In this document: positions 18,753-29,310 of the stretch, in pieces
How positions within the stretch are numbered: position 1 is the stretch's first letter
How the letters are laid out: each line of letters starts with the position of its first letter
From: Mediterraneibacter faecis JCM 15917
Lineage (GTDB): Bacteria > Bacillota > Clostridia > Lachnospirales > Lachnospiraceae
Assembly: GCA_001312505.1 (NCBI GenBank)
Contig: BBDW01000001.1
Coordinates: 310,001-374,000, forward strand
DNA: 64,000 nt
Reading direction: 5' to 3'
Made by a program: the position numbers and the translations under genes
Notes under the pieces: model-generated
What the model saw: the letters and a program-made list of their open reading frames with translations, nothing else
What the model was told of the DNA's origin: nothing
Databases searched by the model: none

Positions 18753-18795
18753 GTAACTTTTAACAGCCAGTTATGGATTTATGATATTGTGGATT

Positions 18796-19662
18796 TTAGA
18801 ACTTGTTTCTTATCTTTCGGTACTCTCTTGGAGAATATCCTTTCAGCTTGTGGAAAAGCCGGCTGAAATAAAGCTGATTATCATACCCGACGATTTTAGA
18901 AATTTCATTGATGGAATAGGTTGTTGTTTCAAGTAACATCTGGGCATTGTTAATTCGGATTCCCACAATAAACTGCATTGGTGTAGAACCTGTGTATTTT
19001 TTGAAGTTTCGGATAAACCAGCTGACACTCATTCCACGTGAGGCAGCATAATCATCTATGCTAATATTCTGGTTATAATTTTCACTGAAAAAGGTAACTG
19101 CGTTATCCATCTCGTGATCTAGGTATTCATTTTTCGAGATATGTTCCCTGGTCAGTTCCCGATGAAAGATGATAAGAAGATGACGGAGCAGAAGGACAAG
19201 CATTTCCTCATAATTATCTTGGCAACGCTGAAGCTCGATGATAATACGCTTGAAAATCTGTTCGTATTCCATAGAGGTTCCGACCTGAAATACACGCTCT
19301 TTATCCGGGAATCCATATTGCCGTAGGATATTTTTTACATTGTTGCCTGTAAAATGAATCCAGTATACTTCTGGCTTATCTTTTCCATAATATTCATATT
19401 TCTGAAGTTCCTTCGGTCTGTACAGTACAATATTACCGGCGGGGGGGACAATCGTTTCGTTATCCACATTGTCAAAATGAAAATGCCCACAACCAGCAGT
19501 GATATAGATAATCTGATAATCCAGGCGTCCCCTTGGACGGTAGGTTGGTAACTTTGGATGGCTGGAAAGGCGGTAAGTACCGCAACTTCCTACAACCAGT
19601 GGGCGACTTTTGTCTTTGAAATCCATATGGGAGTGGTTTAAATAACCGGTATTCATATACAT
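18796..19662 (-). CDS. AraC-family transcriptional regulator
   Basis: A 288-residue regulator with an N-terminal cupin-like sugar-binding domain (YQIIYITAGCGHFHFD) and a C-terminal pair of helix-turn-helix motifs, residues about 185-285 (ISIDDYAASRGMSVSWFIRNFKKYTGSTPMQFIVG; NEISKIVGYDNQLYFSRLFHKLKGYSPREYRK). It is divergent from lacZ with about 200 bases between the starts, the usual layout for a local activator, so it probably controls the beta-galactosidase operon. A run read as C7 on this strand (19441-19447) gives IVPPAGN, one proline more than expected. Start at 19662; a second methionine lies two codons later. Confidence 0.9.
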   Translation of the reverse strand: MYMNTGYLNHSHMDFKDKSRPLVVGSCGTYRLSSHPKLPTYRPRGRLDYQIIYITAGCGHFHFDNVDNETIVPPAGNIVLYRPKELQKYEYYGKDKPEVYWIHFTGNNVKNILRQYGFPDKERVFQVGTSMEYEQIFKRIIIELQRCQDNYEEMLVLLLRHLLIIFHRELTREHISKNEYLDHEMDNAVTFFSENYNQNISIDDYAASRGMSVSWFIRNFKKYTGSTPMQFIVGIRINNAQMLLETTTYSINEISKIVGYDNQLYFSRLFHKLKGYSPREYRKIRNKF

Positions 19663-19865
19663 ATGGTAGCACCTCTTTTCCTTTTTTTGTTATTGTATCA
19701 TTTAGTGCATATTTTGTCTAATCCAATTCATAGACATGTTTTGCAGATTAGGATAAGATATATATATAGCAAAACAGAGAAGCGTAAACATAAAAGTAAA
19801 AGACAAGGTTTGCTGTGGAAAAACAAAGTGCAAAAAAATGTATATGTATTAAAGGAGAGTTATTT

Positions 19866-22800
19866 ATGATTGTACCACGTTATTATGAGGATTTAAGTGT
19901 ACTGCATGAAAATACAATGCCAGCCAGAGCCTATTTTATTCCGGCATCCAAAAGAATGGATAACTTGGTGGAGCACAGGGAAGAATCAGACCGAATGCAG
20001 TTATTGAACGGAACTTGGAAGTTCCAGTATTTTAACAGTATCTATGATGTTCAGGAACCCTTCTTTGAGAAAGATTATGATACAGAAAATTTTGATAAGA
20101 TTCAGGTTCCGAGTGTATGGCAGATGGCAGGATATGACACACATCAGTATACAAACATCAGGTATCCGTTCCCATTTGATCCACCGTATGTACCACAGGA
20201 TATTCCATGTGGAACATATGCACATACCTTTGTTTATCACAAAGATGAAAATGCACCAAAAGCTTTCTTGAATTTTGAAGGAGTAGACAGTTGCTTTTAT
20301 GTATGGATCAATGGCTCTTATGTAGGGTATAGCCAGGTTTCTCATATGACCAGTGAGTTTGATATCACCGACCTCCTTCGGGACGGAGAGAACAGCATAG
20401 CGGTTCTGGTCATGAAGTGGTGTGATGGTTCCTATTTGGAAGATCAGGACAAATTCCGTATGAGTGGTATTTTTCGGGATGTGTACATTTTGAAACGCCC
20501 AAAACAGGCAATCAGTGATTATCATATTAAAACAAGAATTGAGGATATGCTTGCGAAAGTAGAAATTGAAATGAAATTCTACTCTCCGTTAAATGTAAAA
20601 ATTTCGATTGAAGATAGAAACGGAGCAGTTGTAGCACTAGGAAGTATTGCTGAAGAAGGAACAGCTGTATTAGAAATCGCAAGTCCGGAACTTTGGAATA
20701 CAGAAAATCCATATCTATATAAACTGATTCTTGAAACAGAGAATGAAGTAATTGTAGATCACATTGCATTAAGAAAGATAGAGATTAAAGACCAGGTTAT
20801 TTATTTAAATGGACAGAAGATTAAATTCCGTGGTGTCAATCGACATGATTCTGATCCGGTTACTGGATTTACAATCAATCTGGAACAGATTACAACCGAT
20901 CTTACGTTAATGAAGCAGCATAATTTTAATGCGATCCGTTCCAGCCACTATCCGAACGCACCATTTTTCTATGAAATGTGTGACAAGTATGGATTCATGG
21001 TAATAGATGAAGCAGATATTGAAGCTCATGGTCCATTTATGATCTACAGAAAAGAAGACACCGATTACAATCGGTTCAAACGATGGAATGAGAAGATTGC
21101 AGATGATCCGGTATGGGAAGAGGCAATCGTTGATCGAGTAAAACTCATGGTGGAACGTGACAAAAACCGTTTCTGTATTGTTATGTGGTCAATGGGAAAT
21201 GAGAGTGCTTATGGCTGCAACTTTGAAAAAGCACTGGAATGGACAAAGAATTTTGATCCAGACCGTATCACACAATATGAGAGTGCAAGATATCGTAATT
21301 ATGATGAAACATATGATTACAGCAATCTGGATGTGTACAGCCGGATGTACCCAGCGCTTTCCGAAATTCAGGAATATCTGGATAAAGATGGAAGTAAATC
21401 CTTCCTTTTGGTAGAGTACTGTCACAGCATGGGAAACGGACCTGGAGATTTTGAAGATTACTTCCAGATGATTCAGGATAATGATAAAATGTGCGGCGGC
21501 TTTGTCTGGGAATGGTGTGACCATGCGATTGCTCATGGAACTGCTGAGAATGGAAAGACTATATATGCTTATGGGGGCGACCATGGCGAAGAAATTCATG
21601 ATGGCAACTTCTGTATGGATGGATTAGTATATCCGGACAGAACGGTACATACAGGACTTTTGGAATACAAGAATGTTTATCGCCCGGCAAGAGTTATTTC
21701 CTATAACAAAGAAAGCGGAGAACTGGTGCTTCATAACTACATGGATTTTGATGACTTGAAAGATTATGTGAAGATTAGTTATGAGCTGACACAGGATGGT
21801 CTTGTGATCAGCAAAGGCATACTTCCGGAGTTTTCTGTGGCACCACACGGGGAAGGAAAAACAAACCTGAAGATCAATGTTCCAGAGAATGGGAAATGCT
21901 ATTTAAAACTTATTTACCATCTGAAAAAAGAATTGCCACTGTTGGATGAAGACCATATTCTTGGATTTGATGAAATTGAGGTAAGTAAAGAGGATACAAA
22001 ATGTAAACTTGCAGAGAAATGGATACCAAAAACAGTAGTGGACTCTGAATTACAGGTAAATGAAAATGATAAGCAGATTCATATCAAGGGGCGTGAATTT
22101 GCTTATACCATAGACAAACGTACTGCACTCTTTACAGAGATGAAATTCGCAGGGCGGGAATACTTGAACCATCCGATGGAATTAAATATTTGGAGAGCTC
22201 CAACAGATAACGATATGTACATCAAGTCTGAATGGAAGAAAGCCCACTATGATAAGGCTTACACAAGAGCCTATACGACAGAGGTTGCGCAGGGAAAACA
22301 TGGTGTGAAGATTATAAGCCATGCTTCCGTTGTGGCAGAGACAGTACAGAAGATACTTGATGTGACGATTACATGGAAAATAGAAGCTGCTGGAAAGATT
22401 GATGCAGATATTGCAGTAACAAAAGACGATGAATTCCCGGATCTTCCGAGATTTGGTGTGAGGATGTTCCTGGATAAAAAACTTTCAGCTGCACGATACT
22501 TTGGAATGGGACCACAGGAAAGCTATTGTGACAAACATCAGGCTGCGAGCCACGGTTTGTATCAGGCAAATGTAGATGATTTGCATGAGGATTATATTCG
22601 CCCACAGGAAAATGGAAGCCATTATGATTGTGAATATGTAGAGCTTAACAACAGCCGATATGGAATTGTGGTCTCTGCGGAAAATGCCTTCTCATTCAAT
22701 GCTTCTTATTATACGCAAGAAGAACTTGAGGAGAAAACGCATAATTATGAACTGACAGAATCAGATAGTGTAGTATTTTGTGTTGACTATGCACTAAATG

Positions 22801-22904
22801 GCATTGGCTCTAACAGTTGTGGTCCAGTTGTATTGGAGCAGTACCGATTTGATGATGTATTATTCCGGTTTCAGTTTACACTGATACCGTATGTAAAGGG
22901 ATAA
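19866..22904 (+). CDS. lacZ: Beta-galactosidase, GH2 LacZ type
   Basis: A 1012-residue glycoside hydrolase family 2 enzyme hydrolysing beta-galactosides such as lactose. Jelly-roll, two Ig-like, TIM-barrel and C-terminal beta-sandwich (Bgal small chain) regions follow in the LacZ order. The acid/base glutamate is E446 in MWSMGNESAYG and the nucleophile is E517 in LVEYCHSMGNGPG; GVNRHDSDP and RSSHYPNAP are also visible. No signal peptide, so it acts in the cytoplasm on imported sugar. AAAGGAGAG precedes the ATG at 19866; the frame is open earlier but without a site. Paired with the GPH symporter downstream. Intact. Confidence 0.95.
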   Translation: MIVPRYYEDLSVLHENTMPARAYFIPASKRMDNLVEHREESDRMQLLNGTWKFQYFNSIYDVQEPFFEKDYDTENFDKIQVPSVWQMAGYDTHQYTNIRYPFPFDPPYVPQDIPCGTYAHTFVYHKDENAPKAFLNFEGVDSCFYVWINGSYVGYSQVSHMTSEFDITDLLRDGENSIAVLVMKWCDGSYLEDQDKFRMSGIFRDVYILKRPKQAISDYHIKTRIEDMLAKVEIEMKFYSPLNVKISIEDRNGAVVALGSIAEEGTAVLEIASPELWNTENPYLYKLILETENEVIVDHIALRKIEIKDQVIYLNGQKIKFRGVNRHDSDPVTGFTINLEQITTDLTLMKQHNFNAIRSSHYPNAPFFYEMCDKYGFMVIDEADIEAHGPFMIYRKEDTDYNRFKRWNEKIADDPVWEEAIVDRVKLMVERDKNRFCIVMWSMGNESAYGCNFEKALEWTKNFDPDRITQYESARYRNYDETYDYSNLDVYSRMYPALSEIQEYLDKDGSKSFLLVEYCHSMGNGPGDFEDYFQMIQDNDKMCGGFVWEWCDHAIAHGTAENGKTIYAYGGDHGEEIHDGNFCMDGLVYPDRTVHTGLLEYKNVYRPARVISYNKESGELVLHNYMDFDDLKDYVKISYELTQDGLVISKGILPEFSVAPHGEGKTNLKINVPENGKCYLKLIYHLKKELPLLDEDHILGFDEIEVSKEDTKCKLAEKWIPKTVVDSELQVNENDKQIHIKGREFAYTIDKRTALFTEMKFAGREYLNHPMELNIWRAPTDNDMYIKSEWKKAHYDKAYTRAYTTEVAQGKHGVKIISHASVVAETVQKILDVTITWKIEAAGKIDADIAVTKDDEFPDLPRFGVRMFLDKKLSAARYFGMGPQESYCDKHQAASHGLYQANVDDLHEDYIRPQENGSHYDCEYVELNNSRYGIVVSAENAFSFNASYYTQEELEEKTHNYELTESDSVVFCVDYALNGIGSNSCGPVVLEQYRFDDVLFRFQFTLIPYVKG

Positions 22905-22939
22905 TAAAGTTTCATGTAACCTGTAAACAAGGAAAGAGA

Positions 22940-22982
22940 GTCTGATTGTAATGTAAAGTCCGGACATACAGAGCAATCAGAC
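22940..22982 (+). other. Intercistronic hairpin between lacZ and the symporter gene
   Basis: Nine-base stem GTCTGATTG / CAATCAGAC around a 25-base loop that itself contains TCCGGA. No U tract follows, so it is more likely an mRNA-processing or stability hairpin than a terminator. It occupies the middle of the 167-base gap. Confidence 0.4.
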
Positions 22983-23071
22983 AAAATCAGAGAAAAAAAC
23001 AGAATTAGATATCATACGGTTAGCCATATTGAGATTCTAAGTGCGATGAAGATGAGGAGCAAAGAAATTCG

Positions 23072-24468
23072 ATGGAAGAAAAAAAGTATTTGAAATGGTA
23101 TAACAAAATTGGATACGGATTAGGTGATATTGCAGGTAATGTAGTCTATGCGTTTCTGACATCTTTTATGATGGTCTATCTGACGGACTCAGTAGGACTT
23201 GCTGCAGGTGTCGTAGGTACCTGATTGCCGTATCAAAACTATTTGATGGTTTTACGGATATATTTTTTGGATCAATGATTGACAAAACACACAGTAAAAT
23301 GGGAAAAGCGAAACCCTGGATGCTATATGGATATATTGGTTGTGCCATTACGCTGATCTGCTGTTTTGCAGTACCAGTCAGCTTGGGAACAACGGCTAAA
23401 TATGCATGGTTCTTTATCTCTTACACACTGTTAAATGGTGTGTTTTATACAGCAAACAATATTGCTTATTCAGCACTTACGTCACTGATTACAAAGAACA
23501 GCAAAGAGCGTGTGCAGATGGGATCTTACCGTTTTATTTTTGCGTTTTCAACAAGTCTTCTGATTCAGGCAATTACAGTTGGATTTGTAGATAAATGTGG
23601 TGGAGATGCTGCAGCATGGAGAACGGTTGCTATTATCTATGCAATCATTGGTCTTGCCGTAAATACGATTTCAGCACTTTCTGTTAAGGAACTTCCTGAG
23701 GAAGAACTTAACGAAGGAGAAGTAAAGGATGATAATGAAAAGTACGGAATGGTACAGGCATTCAAGCTTCTTGTTAAAAACAAATATTACATGATGATTT
23801 GTGGAACATATATTTTACAGCAGTTATATGGTGCCATGATTGGAGCTGGCATTTATTACATGACATGGGTACTGAAAAATAAGAATTTGTTTGGACAATT
23901 TGCATGGGCAGTAAATATTCCACTGATCATTGCCCTGATTTTCACACCGACATTAGTTGGTAAGTGGAAAGGTATGTACAAACTGAACTTAAGAGGTTAT
24001 GTCTTAGCAGTCATCGGTAGAGCACTTGTTGTTGTTGCAGGATATATGGGCAGTGTTCCGCTGATGATGGCATTTACAGCTCTTGCAGCCTTAGGTCAGG
24101 GACCATGGCAGGGAGATATGAATGCAGTTATCGCATCCTGCTCTGAGTACACTTATCTTACACAGGGAAAGAGAATTGACGGAACGATGTACTCTTGTAC
24201 TTCTCTTGGCGTAAAAATCGGTGGAGGTATTGGAACCGCTGTTGTTGGATGGCTGCTTGAGTTCAGTGGATATATCGGAACAAATGCAACTCAGCCGCAG
24301 TCTGCACTCGATATGATGCAGTTTATGTATCTTTGGCTTCCGTTAATCTTTGATGTATTGATTATGTTTGTACTTTCAAAAATGAATGTAGAAGATGCAA
24401 ATAAAAAACTGAAAGCAGAAAAAGGAATTGTTACAGATGAAGTAACAGATGCATCAGACATAAATTAG
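23072..24468 (+). CDS. GPH-family sugar:cation symporter, frame broken
   Basis: Twelve-helix sugar transporter of the glycoside-pentoside-hexuronide:cation symporter family (MelB/LacS-like), about 465 residues when rejoined. It begins KWYNKIGYGLGDIAGNVVYAFLTSFMMVYLTDSVG, the usual GPH N-terminus, and continues with KLFDGFTDIFFGSMIDKTHSKMGKAKPW. The frame breaks at about 23219-23221, where ACCTGATT needs one more base to give GTLIAVSKLFDG. It follows lacZ and probably imports the galactoside that LacZ cleaves. The C-terminus ends in a charged cytosolic tail without the IIA domain of LacS. Confidence 0.88.
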
Positions 24469-24480
24469 AATTGACAGGAG

Positions 24481-24522
24481 AAAGCGTTGTCTAGTCATTG
24501 CTCGATGAGACAGTGCTTTTTT
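24481..24522 (+). terminator. Terminator after the symporter gene
   Basis: Stem AAAGCGTTGTCT / AGACAGTGCTTT (12 pairs, two G-U) with an 18-base loop, followed by TTTTC. It lies 12 bases after the symporter stop and 37 before the next regulator gene. Confidence 0.75.
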
Positions 24523-24558
24523 CTATATATAGACAAACGTTGCAAAGGGGAGTATTTC

Positions 24559-25379
24559 ATGCAATTAAAATATGTTGACACAAAAGAGGAGATCATAGCA
24601 ATAAATAGGAAGTCAAAACATATTGAACCACATCTTCATAATGCACTGGAGATCGTTTGTGTAACAAGTGGAGCATTAGAACTTGGTGTCGGACAGGAAC
24701 TATACCATATGGAAAAAGGAGATATAGGCTTTGTATTTCCAGATGTTATTCATCACTATCAGGTACTGACACCCGGTGTAAATAAAGCGACTTATCTGAT
24801 TGCATCGCCATTTACGATAGCCAAATTTGCAGATAACATGCAATCCATGGCTCCTGAATACCCAATCATCAAAGCGGAAAAGGTTGAATCGGAGGTATAT
24901 CGGGTTATAAATGCAATTTTAGAGACAGAACAGTCGGATATTACTGTTGCACAGGCATATCTTCAAATTGTGTTGGCACGCTGCATAGGAAAATTAAATT
25001 TGGTAGAAAAGAGTAATGTGGGGGGAGCAACGATCTTATTTACCAGACAGTTTCCTATATATCAGCAAATTTTAAGAAGAAATTTTCGCTGGAAGAGATG
25101 GCAAAAGATCTGGGGGGGGTGAGCAAATATGTTTTATCCAGACTCTTTTCCAAAACATTCCATAGAAACTTTAATCAATATCTTAACGATGTAAGGCTGA
25201 ACTATGCATGCCAGCGTTTGGAAAATACGAGTGATTCTATTACAAAAATTTGTCTGGATAGTGGATTTGAAAGTCAGAGAACATTTAACCGAGTATTTAA
25301 AGAAAGATATAAAATATCACCGAGTGACTACCGGAGTACATGTCTGAAAGATATGACTGTAACAAGCTTAGCAAGTTAA
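24559..25379 (+). CDS. Second AraC-family regulator, frame broken
   Basis: Cupin-plus-AraC regulator of about 273 residues when rejoined. The N-terminal part (HIEPHLHNALEIVCVTSGALELGVG) is the sensor and the C-terminal part (SLEEMAKDLGGVSKYVLSRLFSKTF; SITKICLDSGFESQRTFNRVFKERYKISPSDYR) the DNA-binding domain. A G6 run at 25020-25025 causes a +2 shift; with G4 it reads NVGSNDLIYQTVSYISANFKKKF and joins the second half. G8 at 25112-25119 adds a glycine in DLGGVS. The ATG at 24559 has AAAGGGG upstream. Likely a regulator of the adjacent galactoside genes, though its own terminator separates it from them. Confidence 0.85.
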
Positions 25380-25497
25380 CAATTACATAAAAAGAGAAAA
25401 TAGGTTGCTTTTTTTATCGTCAAAAGATATGATGTTAAAAGTAGCATTTACAATTTTGTAATATAAATGCATAAGTACAAAATACAAGGAGAAATCC

Positions 25498-27363
25498 ATG
25501 AGAAAACTAGCATTAGATGATGATATTTTATTAGAAATTGAAAAACCTGCCCGTTATATCGGCGGAGAGGTGAATGCGGTAATGAAGAACGTGGAAGACA
25601 TCGATGTGCGCTTTGCGATGTGTTTCCCGGATGTCTATGAGATCGGTATGTCTCATTTGGGGATTCAGATTCTTTACGATATGTTCAACCACAGAGAGGA
25701 TGTGTGGTGTGAGAGAGTTTACTCTCCATGGCATGATCTGGATAAAGTGATGAGAGAACAGCAGATTCCGCTTTTTGCACTGGAGTCCCAGGATCCGATC
25801 AAGGATTTTGATTTCCTCGGAATCACAATTCAGTTTGAGATGTGTTATACGAACATTCTGCAGATCCTTGATCTGAGTCAGATACCACTGCATGCAAAGG
25901 ACAGAACTTTAGACGATCCATTTGTGATTGGTGGTGGTCCGTGCACATACAATCCGGAGCCGATTGCAGAGTTCTTTGATATCTTTTATATCGGAGAAGG
26001 AGAAACAGCTTATGATGAGCTGCTTGACGCTTATAAGGAATGGAAAGGTTCAGGAAAGAGCCGCCGGGAGTTCTTAGAACGTGCAGCGCAGATCGAGGGT
26101 CTGTATATTCCGATTTTTTATGATGCAGAATATAATGAAGACGGCACTTTGAAATCATTTACACCGAATAATGAATATGCACCAGCTGTAGTTAAGAAGC
26201 AGATCGTTATGGATGTAACAGATGCACCGTATCCGATGAAACCGGTTGTTCCTTTTATCAAAGTAACACAGGACAGAGTTGTTCTTGAGATCCAGAGAGG
26301 ATGTATCCGTGGTTGTCGTTTCTGCCAGGCAGGAATGCTTTACCGTCCGGTCAGAGAAAGAAATGTTGAGCGATTGAAACAGTATGCGCATGATATGCTG
26401 CAGAATACCGGTCATGAAGAGATTTCTCTTAGTTCATTAAGTTCCAGTGATTATTCTGAATTAAAAGAATTGGTAACATATCTGATCGATGAGTTTAAGA
26501 ATAAGGGAATTAATATTTCTCTTCCGTCTCTTCGAATCGATGCCTTCTCTCTTGATGTAATGAGTAAGGTTCAGGATATCCGCAAGAGCAGTCTGACATT
26601 TGCACCGGAGGCCGGATCACAGAGAATGCGTGACGTGATCAATAAAGGTCTGACAGAAGAAGTGATCTTAAACGGAGCAGGCGAGGCTTTCGAAGGTGGC
26701 TGGACGAAGGTAAAACTTTACTTTATGCTTGGACTTCCGACTGAGACTGAGGAAGATATGAAGGAAATCGCGCATCTGGCAGAAAAGGTTGCCCGCAGAT
26801 ATTATGAGATTCCAAAAGATCAGAGACATGGAAAATGTCAGATCACGGCAAGTTCTTCTTTCTTTGTACCGAAGCCGTTCACACCGTTCCAGTGGGCTCC
26901 GATGTGCAAGGCGGAAGAATATATGAGACGTGCACATCTAGTGAATGATGAATTTAAAGAACAGTTAAACCGTAAGAGTCTGAAATATAACTGGCATGAT
27001 GCGGAAGTTACGGTTCTGGAAGGTATTATGGCCAGAGGTGACCGTAAGATCAGCAAGGCGATCGAGGAGGCATATCGTTTGGGATGTTTGTTCGATTCCT
27101 GGACAGAGAGTTTCCACAATGAACTTTGGATGCAGGCATTTGAGAACACGGGTGTTGATATTGATTTTTACAATCTGCGTGAGCGTGGAGAAGATGAATT
27201 GTTCCCATGGGATTTCATCGATATCGGTGTGACAAGAAAGTTTCTGCGCAGAGAATGGGATCGTGCGATGGAAGAAAAAGTAACTCCGAACTGCCGTATG
27301 CAGTGTTCCGGATGTGGCGCAGCGAAATTTGGAGGAGGTGTCTGTTATGAAGGCAAGAATTAA
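25498..27363 (+). CDS. TIGR03960-family B12-binding-like radical SAM protein
   Basis: A 621-residue radical-SAM protein. The N-terminal region (residues about 60-190, FPDVYEIGMSHLGIQILYDMFN, VIGGGPCTYNPEPIAEFFD) resembles a cobalamin-binding domain; the radical-SAM cluster cysteines are in QRGCIRGCRFCQAG near residue 266; the C-terminus has CxxCG-type cysteines in CRMQCSGCGA. This family is encoded beside a DUF2344 protein and often beside RNase G and L21/L27, exactly as here. The reaction is not known to me. Ribosome site AAGGAG; intact. Confidence 0.93.
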   Translation: MRKLALDDDILLEIEKPARYIGGEVNAVMKNVEDIDVRFAMCFPDVYEIGMSHLGIQILYDMFNHREDVWCERVYSPWHDLDKVMREQQIPLFALESQDPIKDFDFLGITIQFEMCYTNILQILDLSQIPLHAKDRTLDDPFVIGGGPCTYNPEPIAEFFDIFYIGEGETAYDELLDAYKEWKGSGKSRREFLERAAQIEGLYIPIFYDAEYNEDGTLKSFTPNNEYAPAVVKKQIVMDVTDAPYPMKPVVPFIKVTQDRVVLEIQRGCIRGCRFCQAGMLYRPVRERNVERLKQYAHDMLQNTGHEEISLSSLSSSDYSELKELVTYLIDEFKNKGINISLPSLRIDAFSLDVMSKVQDIRKSSLTFAPEAGSQRMRDVINKGLTEEVILNGAGEAFEGGWTKVKLYFMLGLPTETEEDMKEIAHLAEKVARRYYEIPKDQRHGKCQITASSSFFVPKPFTPFQWAPMCKAEEYMRRAHLVNDEFKEQLNRKSLKYNWHDAEVTVLEGIMARGDRKISKAIEEAYRLGCLFDSWTESFHNELWMQAFENTGVDIDFYNLRERGEDELFPWDFIDIGVTRKFLRREWDRAMEEKVTPNCRMQCSGCGAAKFGGGVCYEGKN

Positions 27364-28060
27364 ATTTAGAAAATATGGTTCTCTCCGATTCATCGGACAT
27401 CTTGATGTGATGCGTTTCTTCCAGAAAGTGATGCGTCGCGCGGATATTCCGATTGCATTTTCAGGAGGATATAGTCCGCATATGATCATGTCATTTGCTA
27501 ACCCGCTTGGAATCGGACTGACAAGTGACGGAGAATATTTTGATATTGAATTAACAGAAGCAGTCAACAGTGCAGATGCAGTCAGAAGGATGAACGAAGC
27601 CTGTCAGATCGAGGGGATCGAGATCGTAAGCATCCGTAGAATTGCTGAGGAGAAGAAGATGACCGGAATGACAATCCTTGCAGGAGCAGATTATCTGACA
27701 TCTGTGAGAAAGGGAGCATTTCCGGAGGGCTGGAAAGAACAATTTTCAGAATTTATGGAACAGTTGGAGATCAGGATCGTAAAGCAGACAAAACGAAGCG
27801 AGAAGGAAGTTGACATTAAACCATTGATCTATGCATGGGAACTACGAGGCGATTCTGTTTACCTGAAAGTGGCAGCAGGAAGTGTAGAGAATCTGAAACC
27901 GGATCTTGTAATGGAAGCATTTTGTCAGTTCCTTGGAATTGAACCGGACAGCGTGAAATTCCAGCATCACAGACTGGAAATGTATACAGATCGCAGTGAA
28001 GATGGATCCCTGATTCCATTAGAGGCAATGGGTGTTGATATGACAGGCGATGAGGAATGA
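27347..28060 (+). CDS. TIGR03936/DUF2344 radical-SAM-associated protein
   Basis: A 237-residue partner of the preceding radical-SAM protein; in some species the two are one polypeptide. Signature KYGSLRFIGHLDVMRFFQKVMRRADIPIAFSGGYSPHMIMSFANPLGIG is typical of DUF2344. It overlaps the upstream gene by 17 bases and uses GGAGGAGG inside that gene as its ribosome site, which decides the ATG at 27347, and the tight overlap suggests coupled translation. Function presumed in RNA modification or ribosome biology by context only. Confidence 0.9.
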   Translation: MKARIKFRKYGSLRFIGHLDVMRFFQKVMRRADIPIAFSGGYSPHMIMSFANPLGIGLTSDGEYFDIELTEAVNSADAVRRMNEACQIEGIEIVSIRRIAEEKKMTGMTILAGADYLTSVRKGAFPEGWKEQFSEFMEQLEIRIVKQTKRSEKEVDIKPLIYAWELRGDSVYLKVAAGSVENLKPDLVMEAFCQFLGIEPDSVKFQHHRLEMYTDRSEDGSLIPLEAMGVDMTGDEE

Positions 28061-28070
28061 GAAGAAACAG

Positions 28071-29266
28071 ATGAAACGAAAAGTTTTGATAGAGAAAAAA
28101 GAAAATCATGTGTGGACCTTTTTTCTGGAAGAGGATCAGATTGCTGAGATTCACTGTGCAAAGTCCGACGAACAGGAAAAGGTGCATCAGATTGGCGATA
28201 TATATGTCGCCAAAGTGCAGAATATCGTACAGAATATAGGGGCAGCTTTTCTTGAGATCGAACCTGGCGTTAATTGTTATTTTGATTTAAGAGATGCACA
28301 GAATGCATTTTTTACGCATAAGATTGGGAAGAAGCCACTTTGCATCGGTGATGACTGGTAGTTCAGATCAGCAGGGAAGCTGTAAAGACAAAGGTTCCGA
28401 CAGTGACCGGTAATATCAGTCTGACAGGCAGATATGCCGTTTTGACGCATGGTAATACAAGAATAGGTGTATCTTCTAAAATTTCAAAAAAAGACAGGGA
28501 AGCCTATAAGGAGCGCCTTCAGGAATATCAGAATGACCAGTATGGTCTTATTATCAGAACAAATGCAAAAGATGCTGCATTCGAAGATGTCCTTACAGAG
28601 ATTGAACAGCTGAAAGCGGAATATGAACATCTTTTAAAATATGCTGCTTCCAGAGTGTGTTTCTCATGCCTGAAATCTGCTCCACCGTCCTATATTACAG
28701 ATCTGAAAAATGTCTATATGGATGGCATGGAAGAAATTCTTGTGAATGATGCAGAAATATATGAAAAGATTTGCGGCTATTTCAAGAAAGAAATGCCGGA
28801 GAATCTGGAACTGGTTCATTTCCATGATGACAGTGGTTATCCACTTGGAAAGATTTATAGTACAGAAACAGCGGTTGAACATGCCTTAGCAGAAAGAGTC
28901 TGGCTGAAACATGGAGGATATCTGGTGATCCAGCTAACAGAGGCGCTTACCGTGATAGACGTAAATTCCGGGAAAAACGTCCGTAAAAAGGGTGATGATG
29001 AGTCTACATTGAAGATGAATCTGGAGGCAGCGAAGGAAACAGCCAGACAGATACGTCTTCGTAATCTGTCTGGAATCATTCTGATTGATTTTATAAATCA
29101 GGACGAGGAAAAGAATGAGGAAACTTTATTAAAAGAATTCCGATATTTTCTTGCGAAAGATCCGATCCAGACAACATTAGTTGATATTACGGCACTTGGA
29201 CTTGCTGAGGTGACGAGAAAGAAAGTGCGTAAGCCGCTGCATGAAGCAGTAAGAGAGATAGAATAG
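28071..29266 (+). CDS. rng: Ribonuclease G/E family protein, frame broken
   Basis: RNase E/G-family endoribonuclease of about 398 residues, acting in rRNA maturation and mRNA decay. An N-terminal S1-type domain (IGDIYVAKVQNIVQNIGAAFLEI) precedes the nuclease core with the catalytic aspartates in LTVIDVNSGKN and GIILIDFINQ. The frame breaks near 28353 (GATGACTGG), where one more A gives IGDELVVQISREAVKTKVPTVT. The ATG at 28071 is chosen over an in-frame ATG at 28050 because the latter overlaps the upstream gene and lacks a site. Intact otherwise, without the long C-terminal scaffold of E. coli RNase E. Confidence 0.88.
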
Positions 29267-29310
29267 CAGATGCATTTGCAGGCAGAGACAACAGAGGAGA
29301 TGCTAATATA

